Part shown: positions 41,946-54,899 of the stretch, one piece after another
How positions within the stretch are numbered: position 1 is the stretch's first letter
How the letters are laid out: the number at the start of each line of letters is the position of its first letter
Assembly: GCA_032433765.1 (NCBI GenBank)
Contig: JAVIAB010000092.1
Location: 103,956,564-104,020,563, forward strand
DNA: 64,000 nt
Direction of reading: 5' to 3'
Source of the DNA: Megaustenia siamemsis
Lineage: Eukaryota; Mollusca; Gastropoda; Stylommatophora; Ariophantidae
Notes under the pieces: model-generated
Database searches by the model: none
The model's input: only the letters and a program-made list of their open reading frames with translations
What the model was told of the DNA's origin: nothing
Position numbers and translations under genes: made by a program

Positions 41946-44329
41946 CAAAATAATCACTACAATAACGTAATCAATATCAGTTTTTAAATTAACATTGCTT
42001 GGCTACTTTCTTTCTGCTCTATTTTTCACAATTTTGTTTCTTATTTTGATTAATTATCAGATGGATAACATTTAAAACATCATGGGGCAGTTGCCACTGT
42101 CCATTTCGTACTAATTATACAAGTTTTGAACAAAAATGACAATCAACGAATGAAGAATCCGTCTGTACCGACCACATTTCATGTCATTCTTGCGTTATTC
42201 CTACAAACTTCCCATTTTTCATTCATTGGATTCTTCACATCGAAGGATGGCTACCACGGAACACCATTTTACTCTGTCTCTTGTCTTGATTGTGATTGTG
42301 CACGTCGACATTGACTGTAATGTCAATTTGTGTTTGATTGAATACATTTCACATTTTTAGAAATAATTTTTATTTTCCTCTCGTTATATATTATTTGCCT
42401 TCCTGTTTCATGGATCATATGTTAACAATAATCCATATACCTATTATGTGCATATAGTTTTAGGTAGAAAAATCTACGATCAAATCACACACTACAATCT
42501 AGATATATGTCTGTTTAATTTGTCATGACAATCTATTAACATGCGTTTATTTCTGTAACGGAATTTACTAGGCAAATTGTGATTTATAAATTTACTAACC
42601 AAATGTAGAAAGATAAACACAGGGAAAGCATATTTGATGTCGATTTGTAGAAAGCAAGTTTGTAAATACTGGACCCCTTCAAGAGTTCACGAAAGTCTGG
42701 TGTAAGAGGAAACTTGAATGGAAATACTGTTTGTAGTTAGGCTTTTTGGAAATCTATGCAATCAGACGTTGGCGATCAAAAGCTACCAAAACTAACATAG
42801 ATACGTGAGAGATGAGATAGCTTGTGGTCAAATACTGGGACTGTCATTCACTACGTCGTCCTAAATCCGTTTGATCTACTTGTTGACCGGGATTAATGTT
42901 TATCTGCGGCTTTTCTGTGTCTGCTGGCGGTGTGTAATTATCCCTAACATTATACGCATATCAGTATCTGATTACACATGTAAATATATATGTTTATATG
43001 GGCAGATTAAGTCATCGCTTTCATCTTTATCACATTTGGTGACCACATGACCATTTTAATAGTTTATGCATATTTTTATTGGTTGACCAGCGTATTGCGT
43101 TTTTTTAAATTTCATTTTAGTTGGCCAATTGAAAGATCCCAGATAATCCTTATCACTGTGAAACCTAATCCTACTAAAAATTTCATGTTTAAAAATAGAC
43201 ATTATCTTTCTAAGGCCATGTCATAATTTTGTTAAATCGAATTAAGAAAAAGCAAATTAACGTTCCATGACCACAAAGTATTTTATCGTGAGAGACTGAG
43301 AATCTATAAGCACCTTTTGATGTCAATGACTGTGCATTAAAAATTCAGCCAAATATCGCAGCGCTGTTTCCACAGCTTGTTAAACAGCAACGTAATCGTT
43401 CTATTTTGTTAGCTATATGTTGTTCTTCGGTTTGGTTACTTAAGCATAATCAACAATAAATATCTTTGGCTTCACTCTCTCTTCTAGACTGTCTTTGATA
43501 TTCTCATTCTATCATTACCATTTCGTCTAAAGCACTCTTGTGGTAATTTCTGCATGTTTCCACTGTGTCCAGCTACAGAATCTTATATGTACACTTGTTT
43601 TTGATTCACTCTTTGTAATAGTTCTTGTCTACTAATTTCTTCAGGTCAAAATATTATAATAATACAGATTGTGTTAAACAGTGACAATCCTCATCCTTTT
43701 TAAAAAAAAGTAATCTTCAGCATTCTGATCCATATAAAACAATAAGACTGCAGCGTTTTCACATTTCTTTATTTCTACTGCTGTTCTTCGCTCGGTGATC
43801 TTCAAAGTATATTGAGATTTGGAAATATTGTTTTTAACTTTATCACCTGTCTCCTCAAACAATAGTTCACACAAATTAAAACTTGTAATGTCAGCAGAAG
43901 ATCAAAGTTTAACTGATAAAGCGCATCAACATATTTCAACATGTAAAAGCACGCCATGCGGTATATTATATTCCGTGCCCTTTCCTTGGATTGGATGAAT
44001 CATTTAAATCTTGAAGAATTACTATTTTGTTGATTTTAATCAATAACAAAGAATCATTTTTTAAAAAGTTAACGCCCCTCACATCTGTGTCGTGAGAAGA
44101 GATCCCAGATAATCCTTATCAGAGTTAAGTGTAACTAGTTTTTCATGACCATTTACAGTAGATGTTTTGTTCTGTGATTGACTTGTTTGTTATAAAAAAA
44201 TGGACATGTTTTTTAATGATATATCAACTTTAGTAATCGAAGTTACAGCACAGAGAAAGCTTAACAAATTGACAAACTCGTGGTTTTGATATCAACGAGG
44301 GAAAAAAAAACTCTTATAAAGTTTGATAC
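41946..44329. other. unassigned 2.4-kb stretch with a separated 22-bp direct repeat
   Basis: Very AT-rich; ORFs up to 66 codons without recognisable features. A 22-bp word starting AGATCCCAGATAATCC occurs at 43134-43155 and 44100-44121. Confidence 0.4.
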
Positions 44330-46270
44330 AGCCAACAAAACTAAAAAGAAAATATATAATCTATTCCAAATAGATGAAAAGCTAACATGCCTTAACATTA
44401 CCATAGATCGCAAATGACATGGACAAAACAGACAGATACCGCAGTCATAATTATGAAAGTATCATAAAATGACTGGGGTGAAAATAGCAACATTTTGAAA
44501 AAGTATTTACAGAAAGAGAGTTAGAGCAATAATTAACATTTTTTAGAGTGTGAACCACACAATTTTGAACAAAGTTTAACAAAATTAAATGAGTTCATAA
44601 CCTATTCTATTCTATTCATGGAATCAGTTTCACTGCAGTCGGGGCCTGCCCATATCCGCTCCACTTACTGTCTCAGCATTACTTGAAGCGTAAGCTTCTG
44701 GTACATAACCTGGCTCTCGTGCTATTACTGAAGCAATGAAATCTACAAATCTCTAGAAGAGGTAGAAGACTTTAGAACGGAATGACTTTACTGCAAATGG
44801 GGTTTTCCCATATCAGCTCAGCCCCATTTCCAGCAACCACCAGTGTTCATCCTGTTCGTTCATACTGTTCTATTGAACATGTTGCGTTCTGGAAAAATGA
44901 CTCGCTTTTACATGTTTTCTTTTCTATTGAACGTGCTACACTCTGTATAAATGGCGCGCAGCTGAAAAAAGACACTTCCAGGTTGACGTAACGGCCATCA
45001 CGAGCAGCATTATCTCAATACGCCTCGCGAATTCCTTTGTAGACTTCATGATCAGTGAGCGTGCCCCAAGAATCGCTGTCCCAGCAAATGAAGTCAGCTT
45101 CCACTTCAGGGAAACACTCGATGCGACCGCTGTCCAACTGGTGGAGAATTTGCAGTCAACACAAATCACATATGCTGCCCCAGGGCATTAGCGAGACCTG
45201 GTACTGTACCACTACACTCAACGGGGAGCCGCCAGAGCACTAGATCGCGGGCGCCAAAACCATGATGAATTACCGAATGTCCTAAATGAAGAGGAAGTAA
45301 TAACTAGCCTTTATTCAATAGAGGGCAGACAATGGATGAAAGTAATGCAATACATTTAGGAATACAAGGAAGATTCCTGCCTGAACAGTGTTAAGACATA
45401 CATGACTACAAGCGACGGCATGGATTGGATAAAGAGGTGCAGCGTTGTGATGGCAATCTCAAATATCTGACTTCTCAACACTCAGTGATGACTCAAACAA
45501 AACCAAAAACCATACACGGTTTTACCCATCGCTGAGACGTACAGCACCTCTCATTAAGAAATAAAAATAATTAAGAAAAAAAAATCACACAGGCAGACCT
45601 GAAAAAAAAAATGTTTTGCATAGAAGTACACATATGAGATCTACATACAGAACGTTCGACTCACGTGTAGTTTCGTTACAAGCGTCACAGATGAAGAAAG
45701 CAGGAATGTAGTTTTCAGACCTAAAATTGAATAAGCGCCAGCTATGGTTAGAACTACATGAAAACCTTCCAACAACAACGACATATAAACCCAAATCCTC
45801 ACAACTGCAACAGTCGTTCTACACAAAAGCAATGTGTGCGAGAACTGATGTACTGACTGATGCACTGTCGATCATAATAGCATTGAAATCCCAAGAATAG
45901 CGAACCAAATGAGTTGAAGGTAACCAACGTACAGTTTTGCCATAATTTCTAGAGAGCAGCAATCCAGTGGATATCACCGCATTGCTGTAAACAAGGAAGC
46001 GATCATACAAGGAGTCTAGCCAAAAAATGAGAAAATACTATTGCAAGAAGATAATCTGGTGAGCTATACAGAAACCAGTTTCATCATCCAATGACAATAC
46101 CACGCAAACGGGAAACAAGGCCACCCTAAACATCATGTGGATATTACTGGCTGTCCAAAAGAAAACGAGCCATCATCCTCGGCCTCCTTATAGACTACAA
46201 AAGGAGCACGAAACACCATTCGTACCACCAAACTCGAAACGGATGTCACCGGTCTCTACACAGCGCATTA
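44330..46270 (+). pseudogene. heavily decayed LINE (LINE-B/A-like), thumb to C-terminus
   Basis: Recognisable islands in the correct order: TCTTGG-equivalent CLNITIDRK.HGQNRQIP (compare TYLGVAMNRRMTWKNQ) with NSNILKKYLQ near 44480, then AL.AITEAMKST near 44710-44745, and an RNase H end VLTDALSIIIALKSQE at 45850-45900 with NPVDITALL (compare IQWIASHC) near 45965. Many stops and shifts. Between islands little can be aligned by eye. Confidence 0.55.
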
Positions 46271-48938
46271 GCAAACAATGAAGCATCGAAAAAAAAAAAA
46301 CATGTAAAAGACTGTCTTTATATCGTTGACTTAATGAAGAAAAAAGGTGGTTCACGCCCACAACTTTGTCCGAACTGACACCATAACCCAAACAATAAAT
46401 TTAATAAAAAATATGAAATGCTGGTCCATATGCGTCATGATGGCAGAAGAAGAGATAAAATATATAGCTGAAAACAGGAAACAGAATCTGTATTGGAGAG
46501 GATGGAGATAAGCACAGATAGAACAGTAAATACTATACGGTGCCGCGAGTGGAGCTGCAGAAAACAATGTAAACATGGATGAGAATAATCTGAATTTATT
46601 AAGAATTTATGAGACAAAACAATATGTCTTCTGTTTGAGAATGTTAATTGAAAATGGGTACTTATATTTTAATTGATCTCGAGTAGACACTGATGCTTTG
46701 TGTTGTGGTTAACAACAAGTTACGATAGCAGCATCTTTCGGCCAAACGCATCCAAATTGAGCATGACATTACTGGTTGTCTTCCCTCGTCGATTCCTACT
46801 TGCTTGCATGACTGGACAGGTTACCACGGCGAGCTGGAGTAGGATCTTGATTAGTTATGATCACTGATCCTGACTCAAGCAGCCAGCTAAGAGTCGCTAA
46901 ACACTTTCAGCCCATGATTATAAACTACTAAATATATTCTGACGTGTTCAACTTGAGCTATGGTTAAAATTTGTATTTTAAAACATATTTCACTAGCTCT
47001 AGAATCTCCATCTGACCACCCCAAGGTTAGGGATTGCAGTAATAAAATCTGATATCAAGACAACTAATTCGAACCTGGCACCACTAAGTAAAGGCACGCG
47101 CCATACTTCCAACGATCATTCTCTGCCGGTGTGCATTGCTTTTCTTACCTGTACGTATATTTTTCATGCTTGTTTAAGCTAGCATTTTCCCATAATATTT
47201 ATTTATGACTAGTTTCGGCCTACTGGCATTTACCAACATGTTTCGCATTTATTATTCTATGAGTAACACAAACTCAAACACCAGGCTCTTTGTGCTTGTG
47301 CTATACTTAATGATAGAAAAGTTAAAACAATGAGTATCACTTTTTAAGGTTAATCCTTAGATCGTGCAGGGTTTATGTTGTAGTCATTGTGGCTGAGAAA
47401 GGGCGAGGTATTTTCCAGCCAAGTTATTGTATATGTGTGTGTCTTTCTATTTTGTGTGGAAGGACGTCAGGGTTGGAAGAAAAGAATGGGCAGAAAAAAA
47501 TATGTCAATGTGTAATATGCTAGATGAAGTTAATTTGCACGCTTATCTATCCCTAGAGAGCTGATTCGTAGAGTGATAGAATGATTTTTGGTTCACGCTG
47601 TCTATTTTCTTTCTATCGTTGGTATTGAGTGTATGTCTACTTCCGAGTGTTTTTTCTAAAAAAAAAAAAAATCTGTACCAATATCGGTTTTGCTTAAATG
47701 TGTTTCGTTAGGCGCATTCAACCAAATATTTACTTATTACTACTTTCATTTGATCTCAACGCTACGACTACCATAAATATAGATCTGTACAAACGACATG
47801 ACAACACATAGGCTGAGCATTCCATGCTAGCGAGAGCTTTTATAGCATCTCCGATAGGTTCACCGATTTTGTCATCAATTATGTTTTTTATTTTCTTTTT
47901 CCTTTGGCAGAGATCAGCAAAACACTTATTTTTCTCTTTCTTTCTGCTTTCACCCGACAGCCACTAAAGCAATAAATTGTATCTTTGTAATCCGCCATTA
48001 GATGGACATTAAGTGGGCGTAGATATGTTGTGTCATGTTTGCGGCTAAACTATGATATTTGCCCCATAGGGCCAAAACATCCGACTTCAGCATATCATTT
48101 TTGAGTACCGGATTGCCTTCCCTTCCGATCTCCACTCCCATGTCTAGATTGGTTAGATTGTGTCCAGGACACTATTCGGAGCTGGTGTACACTTTTAATC
48201 AGCTCTCATGTTCGTTGATGCTGGCGCTCACAGTCAGCTGTGTATTGCCAACCGTTTTTAACTTAGTTACTTACCAACAGTTTGGTCCATAACGAAATAG
48301 TCAGTAATCGATAGCTCTTCTGGAGTCCTGTAGGACAATAGCAAAATGTCACTATATCGCGTTTGTTTCCATGGCATTCAATGTTCCGTTTGATCACCTC
48401 TCTGCTTTCACTGTCCTGCCAGGTTGCCCAAAGGTTTATCCCTTTCGTCTGCCCTTCTGGGTTGGCTGCAATTATTTTAGGGTTAACTCTTACTAGACGC
48501 CAATGGAAACTAGGAAATCTCGTAATTAATAAACGCATAACTAAATTTCATCTCTACTGTACAACTAGCTGAACTACAAATGCCGCTATCATTCTCTCAT
48601 AGACACGTAATCTATCCGGCTCTATAGCCTGCCAGTGATGACTGTTATGTATCATCGTTAAATTCTACTATCCTTTAACACTGTCATCATGTTCACAATA
48701 TGTCTCCGCGCAGACTGTTGGCTGCAATATTATTTCATCTACGTGTGGTACTTGTTGGCTGCTGTTATATCTGTTGTTGTTCAATTAAACTCCTACCAAT
48801 AGAATTAGGTAAACTCACCTGTACCACGAAGCTCTAGCATTGTATTGAGATTTTCCTGAATACTCAGACGAAGGATCAGTGTTAAAAGGCACTGATCGCT
48901 TAAACATGAACAGGATTTGTCTATTTCATTCTCTTTAA
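46271..48938. other. unassigned 2.7-kb stretch, possible tRNA-like SINE relic at 46990-47115
   Basis: On the minus strand GGCGCGTGCCTTTACTTAG and GGTTCGAATTAG are spaced as in tRNA-derived SINE heads. The longest ORF (48263-48538, minus, 91 codons) has no recognised domain. Nothing else is supported. Confidence 0.35.
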
Positions 48939-49143
48939 TGGGGTAGGGTTCGATCCCAACCGACGGCTTCCGGGTTCACCCAGCCTTTAATAGTACCGGA
49001 TTTTTATCTGGGAAAGTAAAACAGCACGGGCGTAATACCGACCACATTACCCCAAAAATCATGTGCCGAAGGTCTGTAAAATTTATGGTCACTAACACCA
49101 TTTGCCCTATACGCCACTTGGCGTGACGGGGGCACTCTCATTT
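48939..49143 (+). mobile_element. SINE1 copy, 5'-truncated
   Basis: Begins inside the head just before the B box (GGTAGGGTTCGATCCCAACC) and retains body and 3' hairpin ACGCCACTTGGCGT. It lacks the A box. Its A/T-rich tail runs into the 30-bp tandem repeat. Confidence 0.9.
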
Positions 49144-49158
49144 TTAAAAAAAATTATA

Positions 49159-49382
49159 CTTTATAAAACAGGATACATACCATTATAAAACTATAAAACA
49201 GGATACATACCATTATAAAACTATAAAACAGGATACATACCATTATAAAACTATAAAACAGGATACATTCCATTATAAAACTATAAAACAGGATACATAA
49301 CATTATAAAACTATAAAACAGGATACATACCATTATAAAACTATAAAACAGGATACATACCATTATAAAACTATAAAACAGG
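49159..49382. repeat. 30-bp tandem repeat, about 7.5 copies
   Basis: Unit CTATAAAACAGGATACATAC plus CATTATAAAA, with one or two substitutions per unit. The period is a multiple of three, so the minus strand stays open (VCILFYSFIM repeated), which explains the 105-codon ORF there; that ORF is not a gene. Confidence 0.95.
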
Positions 49383-50040
49383 ACTCCAAATGTGTACATA
49401 GTTTTCATTGAATAGAATGAAACATTCGACAGAGTAAACAGAGAGCAACATATGGGAGATACTAACAACATACGACGCAGTATGCTGAGACGGGCTTATG
49501 GTTGCTGGCACCTTCGGAAAACTGAACTTCGGTACCCTTTTAAATATTGTATTTATTATTTTCATGTGTTCCCTTTTCATTGCAAGATCCTTAATGAGGC
49601 ATCTAAGCACACGGGGCGCCCTCGCAGCTGCCCGAGTTGTCGGCACCTTGAGCCTGCGTTGGCAGGACGCACACCATTTGTCAACAATAGATGCACCAAC
49701 AATGCTTAATTTACATTAAAGACCACAGCCAAATGCGGTGCGAACACTATAACGCCAGCACCGAATCACTGAAGTGGAACCTTCGGTTGACTTGGCAGAG
49801 CAATCTATGTGAAGGAGCCGATTAGCGTCGAACAAATTCAAAGACGGCTGCTGAAAAGCTTCCATTGTCATAATATAATTTGCACAGTGACTTCACGATG
49901 CAAGAAGATCGTATTCATACCGCTAAATTCACCAAAAAGGACCCCTGTTAGATGCACGAACTCAGTACCACCGGTACGAATACGTAAGGTTTTATTTGAT
50001 ATCATCGACTTAATCATTGTTTACTATCACACGTTTCTCT
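49383..50040. other. unassigned stretch
   Basis: No element recognised. A GC-richer segment at 49600-49690 has short ORFs in two frames without known motifs. Confidence 0.4.
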
Positions 50041-50175
50041 CCATTAGTTTAGACTGATATCACCAACCGGAAATATGTTTCTGACCAAGAACCTCTCTAC
50101 ATTGATTTCAAATATTGTCTATCCAATCATTGTTTATGACCAAGTATTTCTCGCTAAAGATTTATACTGAATGAT
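50041..50175 (+). repeat. diverged monomers of the 58-bp satellite
   Basis: CTGATATCACCAACCGGAAA and GTTTATGACCAAGTATTTCTC match the 58-bp unit of 55737-56316 with many changes. Confidence 0.5.
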
Positions 50176-50590
50176 TATGGTTATGGTTATGTAAACCACT
50201 GCAAACGAATTAAAATCCATGATTGCTCAATCGCCCGTGTCAGTGGAATCATCCGAAGCAATATCTCATCTCCAAAACAAAGAAAGATAGCTGCAATCCC
50301 CATCACTGCAGTCTCATCACACGCCAACAATTCATTAGGCAAAACCGCACAAAAAGTGAACACAGCCATCTGTTACCCTTTATACGATATCATCATTCAT
50401 CGTTAGCAATCAGACTATCGAACATGATCAAAACGGATGAAAGACACACAGCTCACGGTGTGCACAGAGCACTAAACTCAGGAGCTCCGGCAAAATGGCC
50501 GGATTTGGAATATGAGGAAACTGCAACAAGGAACACTTTTCTGATACAGCTTTTAACAGTTCCTGCCGCCTATCCGCCATATTGACCCAT
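50176..50590 (+). repeat. unidentified 400-bp repeat, plus copy of an inverted pair
   Basis: Matches the reverse complement of about 55300-55725 over its length, for example CTCACGGTGTGCA, GAATATGAGGAAACTGCAA and GATATCATCATTCATCGT. It contains an open frame 50223-50585 (120 codons) with SLAIRLSNMIKTDERHTAHG. The inverted copy has lost that frame, so coding is doubtful. The pattern could be a non-autonomous transposon of unknown class. Confidence 0.65.
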
Positions 50591-50685
50591 GTATACTGAT
50601 ATCGTCTTCCAGAGATCTGGTTATCAACAAATATTTCTATTCATTAATATATACTGGTATAGTCTACCAGAGTGGAACAATATTT
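50591..50685 (+). repeat. 1-2 monomers of the 58-bp satellite
   Basis: CTGATATCGTCTTCCAGAGATCTG...CATTAATATATACTGGTATAG matches the 58-bp unit. Confidence 0.6.
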
Positions 50686-51290
50686 AAACAGGTAAATGAA
50701 TTTAAATACCTGGGAACAATGTTAAACGTAGATGTGCAAAAGAGGTGAGCTACAGAACTGCTCAGGCAAAAGTAGTTTTCCAAATAATTAGAAAGATACT
50801 GTGCAATCTATTTTTGACAATGGAAACAAAGGAAAGAGTTCTTGTATGTTATGTAGGACCAGTCTTAACATATGGATGCAAATCATGGGCAATATAACAA
50901 CCAACAAGAAAATCACCGGAGTCTGTAGAAATGTAGTTTCACAGAAAAATGTCGAGAATACCATGGACAGCTAAGAAGAGTAATGAAAACTTCATGAAAG
51001 AGGCCGAAGCAAAAAGATAACTCATTTCAAAATTAGGATAAAACAATCATCATTTTTTGGCCACGTAATGTGAAAGTAACAGCTGGAATATATTGTAACA
51101 ACTAGGAAAATTGAGGGACGAAGAGGTAGAAGAAAGTAAAGAGAAAAGATACAAGAGAGATTTAAATACAAGAGATTTAGACAATGACTTGGTAGAAGGT
51201 CAATAGCAGAATTGATAAATAACTGTCGAGATCGAGAGTTGTGGAGAGACATGATCACCTACGCCAGCAGGTATGGTACTTGATTATTAT
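50686..51290 (+). pseudogene. LINE-Y, 5'-truncated
   Basis: Encodes VNEFKYLGTML, AKVVFQIIRKILC, ERVLVCYVGPVLTYGC, then RMPWTAKKS-like, GHVM, IVTTRKIEGRRGR and LWRDMITYASRYGT across several frames. Tail GATTATTATTATGATGATGATGG. It sits between 58-bp satellite monomers, so it inserted into the satellite. Confidence 0.8.
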
Positions 51291-51299
51291 TATGATGAT

Positions 51300-51515
51300 G
51301 ATGGCAGTTTACCAGATATATATTTATCAGCAGGTGTTTCTCTTTATTAATGTATACTGGTATTATCTACCTGAGATCTGTTTATAATCAAGTGTTTCTC
51401 TTTATTAATATATATTGGTATCGTCTACATGAGATCTGCTTTTGAACATGAATTTCTCTTCATTAATGTATACTGGCATCATCTACGCAAGATCTGTGTG
51501 TGAGCACTAAACATG
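51300..51515 (+). repeat. three diverged monomers of the 58-bp satellite
   Basis: Units at about 51343, 51401 and 51465 with CTGGTATTATCTACCTGAGATCTG, TTGGTATCGTCTACATGAGATCTG and CTGGCATCATCTACGCAAGATCTG. Confidence 0.8.
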
Positions 51516-53700
51516 CAAAGAAAGAAAAATGGCAAGAAACATGCAGCAGACGTGATCTACGATAGGAAGGAATCAAAGCCTGGAGACTGATGCAACATGT
51601 GTCTAAGGATAAACGCATGGTGAAACCCAAAACCACTCAAATCCAGTAAAGAAACTACCAGCTCTGAGAGGAAAATTGTATAAAATTTTAACCGTTACTC
51701 TGCTTCAGTCAATAGAGTGAATACACCTGCAGGAACAGATAAACAACATCTACATAATTTTAAATCAATTGAAAGAGCACTTAAGAGTAAATGCTGCGAT
51801 ATGTTGTGAAGACATTACTTTACAAGAATTAGTAAAGACAATTAACGTTAAAATCTAGAAAGTCTCCAAAGTCAGTGAAGATACATAATGAGATGATCAA
51901 GTCACGAAAAGAAACACTACTTGGACTTATCAACAAGACACGGAGAGACAGCAAAATCCCCAAAGCATGGAGGAATGTCTACGTGGTACCACTGCTCAAG
52001 AAGAACAAACCACCAGATGACTCAAGAAGCTACAGGCCACTATTCCAAACATCGTGTAAATGAAAAATAGATGAGAGTTTGATTAACAGCAGACTATACT
52101 TGCATTTGGAAGCTTCTAATAACCAGTGCCTTGAGCAAGCTGGATTTACAGCAGGTAATAATGCAGAGGAACAAATTTTCAAGTTAATGCAACAAGTTCA
52201 GGATGGATTCCATTAGAAACACCATACTCTAGCCGTCCTAGTTGACTTGCAACAAATCTACGATCGAGTCTGGTGGTAAGGACTCCTGTTTATATGCGAG
52301 ACATGGGTATACAAGGAAAACTACAAATGGGTCAAACACTTCCTAATCAACAGGACAATCGAAACCAAATTAAATGATACTATATCAGACAAAGAGGTTC
52401 TAGAAGATGGGCTACTACAGGGATCACCACTTAGATGCTCCCTATTTTTAGTATACATTAATGAGCTGGCCAAGAGCCTGACTATTGAAAATGCTTTCTA
52501 TGCCGATGACCTTGTTATCTGGCATATAAACGAAAACATTAGGGTAGCAGAATAACAGCGAAATAAAAAACTCAAACTTTTAGAAGAATATTGTAATACC
52601 CGGAAACTAATATCAACACACAGAAGACAGTATACACAATATTTACCAAAAGTAACAAAACAGCTAGGGCAAATATCAAGCTTAATCTCCAACAGGGAGG
52701 TCTACAAAAAGAGAAACACCCCACATACTTGGGAGTACAGTTAGACAGTCAATTGTACATGAAGAAATATGTAGAAAACCTGACAAGGAGGACAACACGA
52801 TGACTACAGCTTATGAAAAGGTTTTGTAGTACTTCACGGAGAGTAGATAAAGAAACGCTTAGGAATCTCTATCTGGTTTATGTTCGCTCTGTTCTGGAAC
52901 ATGGTAGCTCACTATTAGTAACATGCAGCAAAACAACAAACATGTCATTACAGGATACAAAACAGTGCACTACGGCTCATCAGTGGCACAATGAGGTCCA
53001 CGCCAAATATAATATGCGTAATACATGGCAATTGTGAACCTTAAGAGATGAGAAAAGATAAGCCACTATGCTGCTATATGAAAGACCAAAAAAAAAAAAA
53101 TAATGGAGAAAGACCACCCTGGCAGAAAGTTGGTGGATACATGGGTTCCTATAAAAAAAATCAAACAGATCTCAACTTTGCAGCATGTCAGGAACATACA
53201 AGAAAAATACCACCTACCGGAGAAACGTCAACAAACATCAAGAATCATCAAAAAACTGTTACCAAATGAAAAATATATAAATCCAGAGATATGTATAAAT
53301 ATACATGACAGAATAGATAAAAATGCTGACCCAGTGTCAATAACAACCACCGCAAGGAAAACTATCGATACTCATCCAGATGACTGGATGCATGTGTATA
53401 ATGATGGCGCGGCCACTGAGGCAACTATGATATGTGAATTTGAAACATTATCCAGAAGGAACAACAGAGAAACTATATGGCCCATTTGGTGAAGTCTGCA
53501 ACAATTATGAAGCAGAAATAGTAGCCATAAAATCAGCAGTGTACTATCTGAATACTGTTTTTGAAATAATATCATGAAAGAAAGAAATATAGTCATATGT
53601 ACTACTCCAAATCAGTCTTGCAGGCGCTAGGAAGTAAAGCAAACAAACTAGAACTCACACATCTCATTATAGACATATTTTTTTCACTAGTCCGTTGTCA
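51516..53700 (+). pseudogene. LINE-E: RT and RNase H, broken
   Basis: RT pieces in order: SKIPKAWRNVYVVPLLKKNK and SRSYRPLFQTSCK (51875-52063), EQAGFTAGNNAEEQIFKLMQ, LAVLVDLQQIYDRVW, LLQGSPLRCSLFLVYINELA, and AFYADDLVIW (about 52493-52522, catalytic Asp pair present). The thumb region is scattered in several frames (52813-53037). An RNase H start follows (WMHVYNDGAA near 53390, where YTDGS is usual), and SKSVLQALGSKANKLEL near 53605-53650. It stops abruptly near 53690. More diverged from LINE-A and LINE-B than those are from each other. Inactive. Confidence 0.8.
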
Positions 53701-53979
53701 ACGAAGCATAATTTTATTTCTGTGCGCTTCTAAACAACAAATATCAAACACTCACGGTGTCTCCACGTGCCGTAGAGCTAATTGACTGGAGTAGGCCAGT
53801 CTATAACGTGGAAACGGGTTCTGGATCGTGCGACTGAGTGAGTGCATGTGTGTCTAGACCATCCACAGCTTCGACGTTCAGCGACCATATCAATTATAAC
53901 GACAGTAAGTATTAAAATAAAGCCCAAAAGACAACAACGAAAGAGGAATATAATAATAAGAATTGAATAATAGTCAAGG
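53701..53979. other. unassigned stretch between two LINE relics
   Basis: No recognised motif. Confidence 0.4.
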
Positions 53980-54600
53980 AAGACAGGGATGCATACGTTA
54001 TGACCACGAGTAGCATGTCGATGTAGGTGATGACAGTGATCAAGGCATTCATCTGGTTAGAGTCACAAGACTACACCCATGCCTGTATACTGAGTGATTC
54101 GATAAGCATGACAATAGACGTGGAGGCAGGATGTGTACGTTTGCAATGGGTAGAGTCATTGCAGAAGTCAAAAATGCGTAACGTCACCTTTGTCTACGTT
54201 CCAAGACATGCTGGAGTACGGGGAAATGAAAGCGCGGATAGGTTGGCTAGCTGCACTATTGTTGAAGACGGTCAACCAATGGATCGGGCAGATATTATCA
54301 ATGCCCTCCGCGAAGTGGGAAGGACACAGGACTACGACAACCATGAGTCCACGTCACTCCTACGGATGAAAGAGATGAGAGTTAAGATGGGCACAGCCAG
54401 AAACGCGAAACTTAGTAGGCGTGTAAGAAGACTAATCAACCAACACAGAACTGGAGTCTTCAGTCGCTGGACACTTCGAGACTTGCTGAGGCAGGGATCT
54501 GAGCACCTATGGACATGTTCGGAGTGCAATGACGATGACACGCCAATAACTCAATTAGCCCACATGGCATAAGGCTAGTGATGCAATGTGTCCCAGGATA
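53980..54600 (+). pseudogene. LINE-D RNase H and C-terminus
   Basis: Begins at the conserved TSSM block, then AFIWLESQDYTHACILSDSISM, FVYVPRHAGVRGNESADRLAS (last RNase H Asp region), STSLLRMKEMRVKMGTARN, RVRRLINQHRTG and EHLWTCSECNDDD. The 181-codon frame 54027-54572 is open, the longest LINE-D frame in the window at this end, but RT is absent. Confidence 0.85.
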
Positions 54601-54899
54601 CTCCAGAACACAAGGAATTGATAAGGCACAACATTAACCAAGAGAGGATCAAGAGACACGCACCGATATCTCATTAAACACAAGCAAGTAAATCAAACTC
54701 CAACAAAGGAAAAGATTGACTGAATGGATGAGACATGGGAAAAGCAGGGAGAAATCTTTTTAAATACATGCCAAGGCCAACCTACATGGCAACATTAACA
54801 ACTTAAAAAGTGACCAAACCACCATCTTCAGACAGAACCAGTCATGTACCATTGAAAAATCACATCAATAGAATAGAACGAAAACAGTCCAGTTTTGAC
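54601..54899. other. unassigned; probably LINE-D 3' region
   Basis: Continues GGCATAAGGCTAGTGATGCA after the LINE-D frame, then becomes unrecognisable. Confidence 0.35.

Noticed and set aside
46271..48938. LTR retrotransposon
   Set aside because: No pair of long direct repeats with TG...CA ends and no protease, integrase or LTR-type RT motifs were found here or elsewhere in the window.
49154..49471. 105-codon minus-strand ORF with repeated VCILFYSFIM
   Set aside because: It is the translation of the 30-bp tandem repeat; the frame stays open only because the period is a multiple of three.
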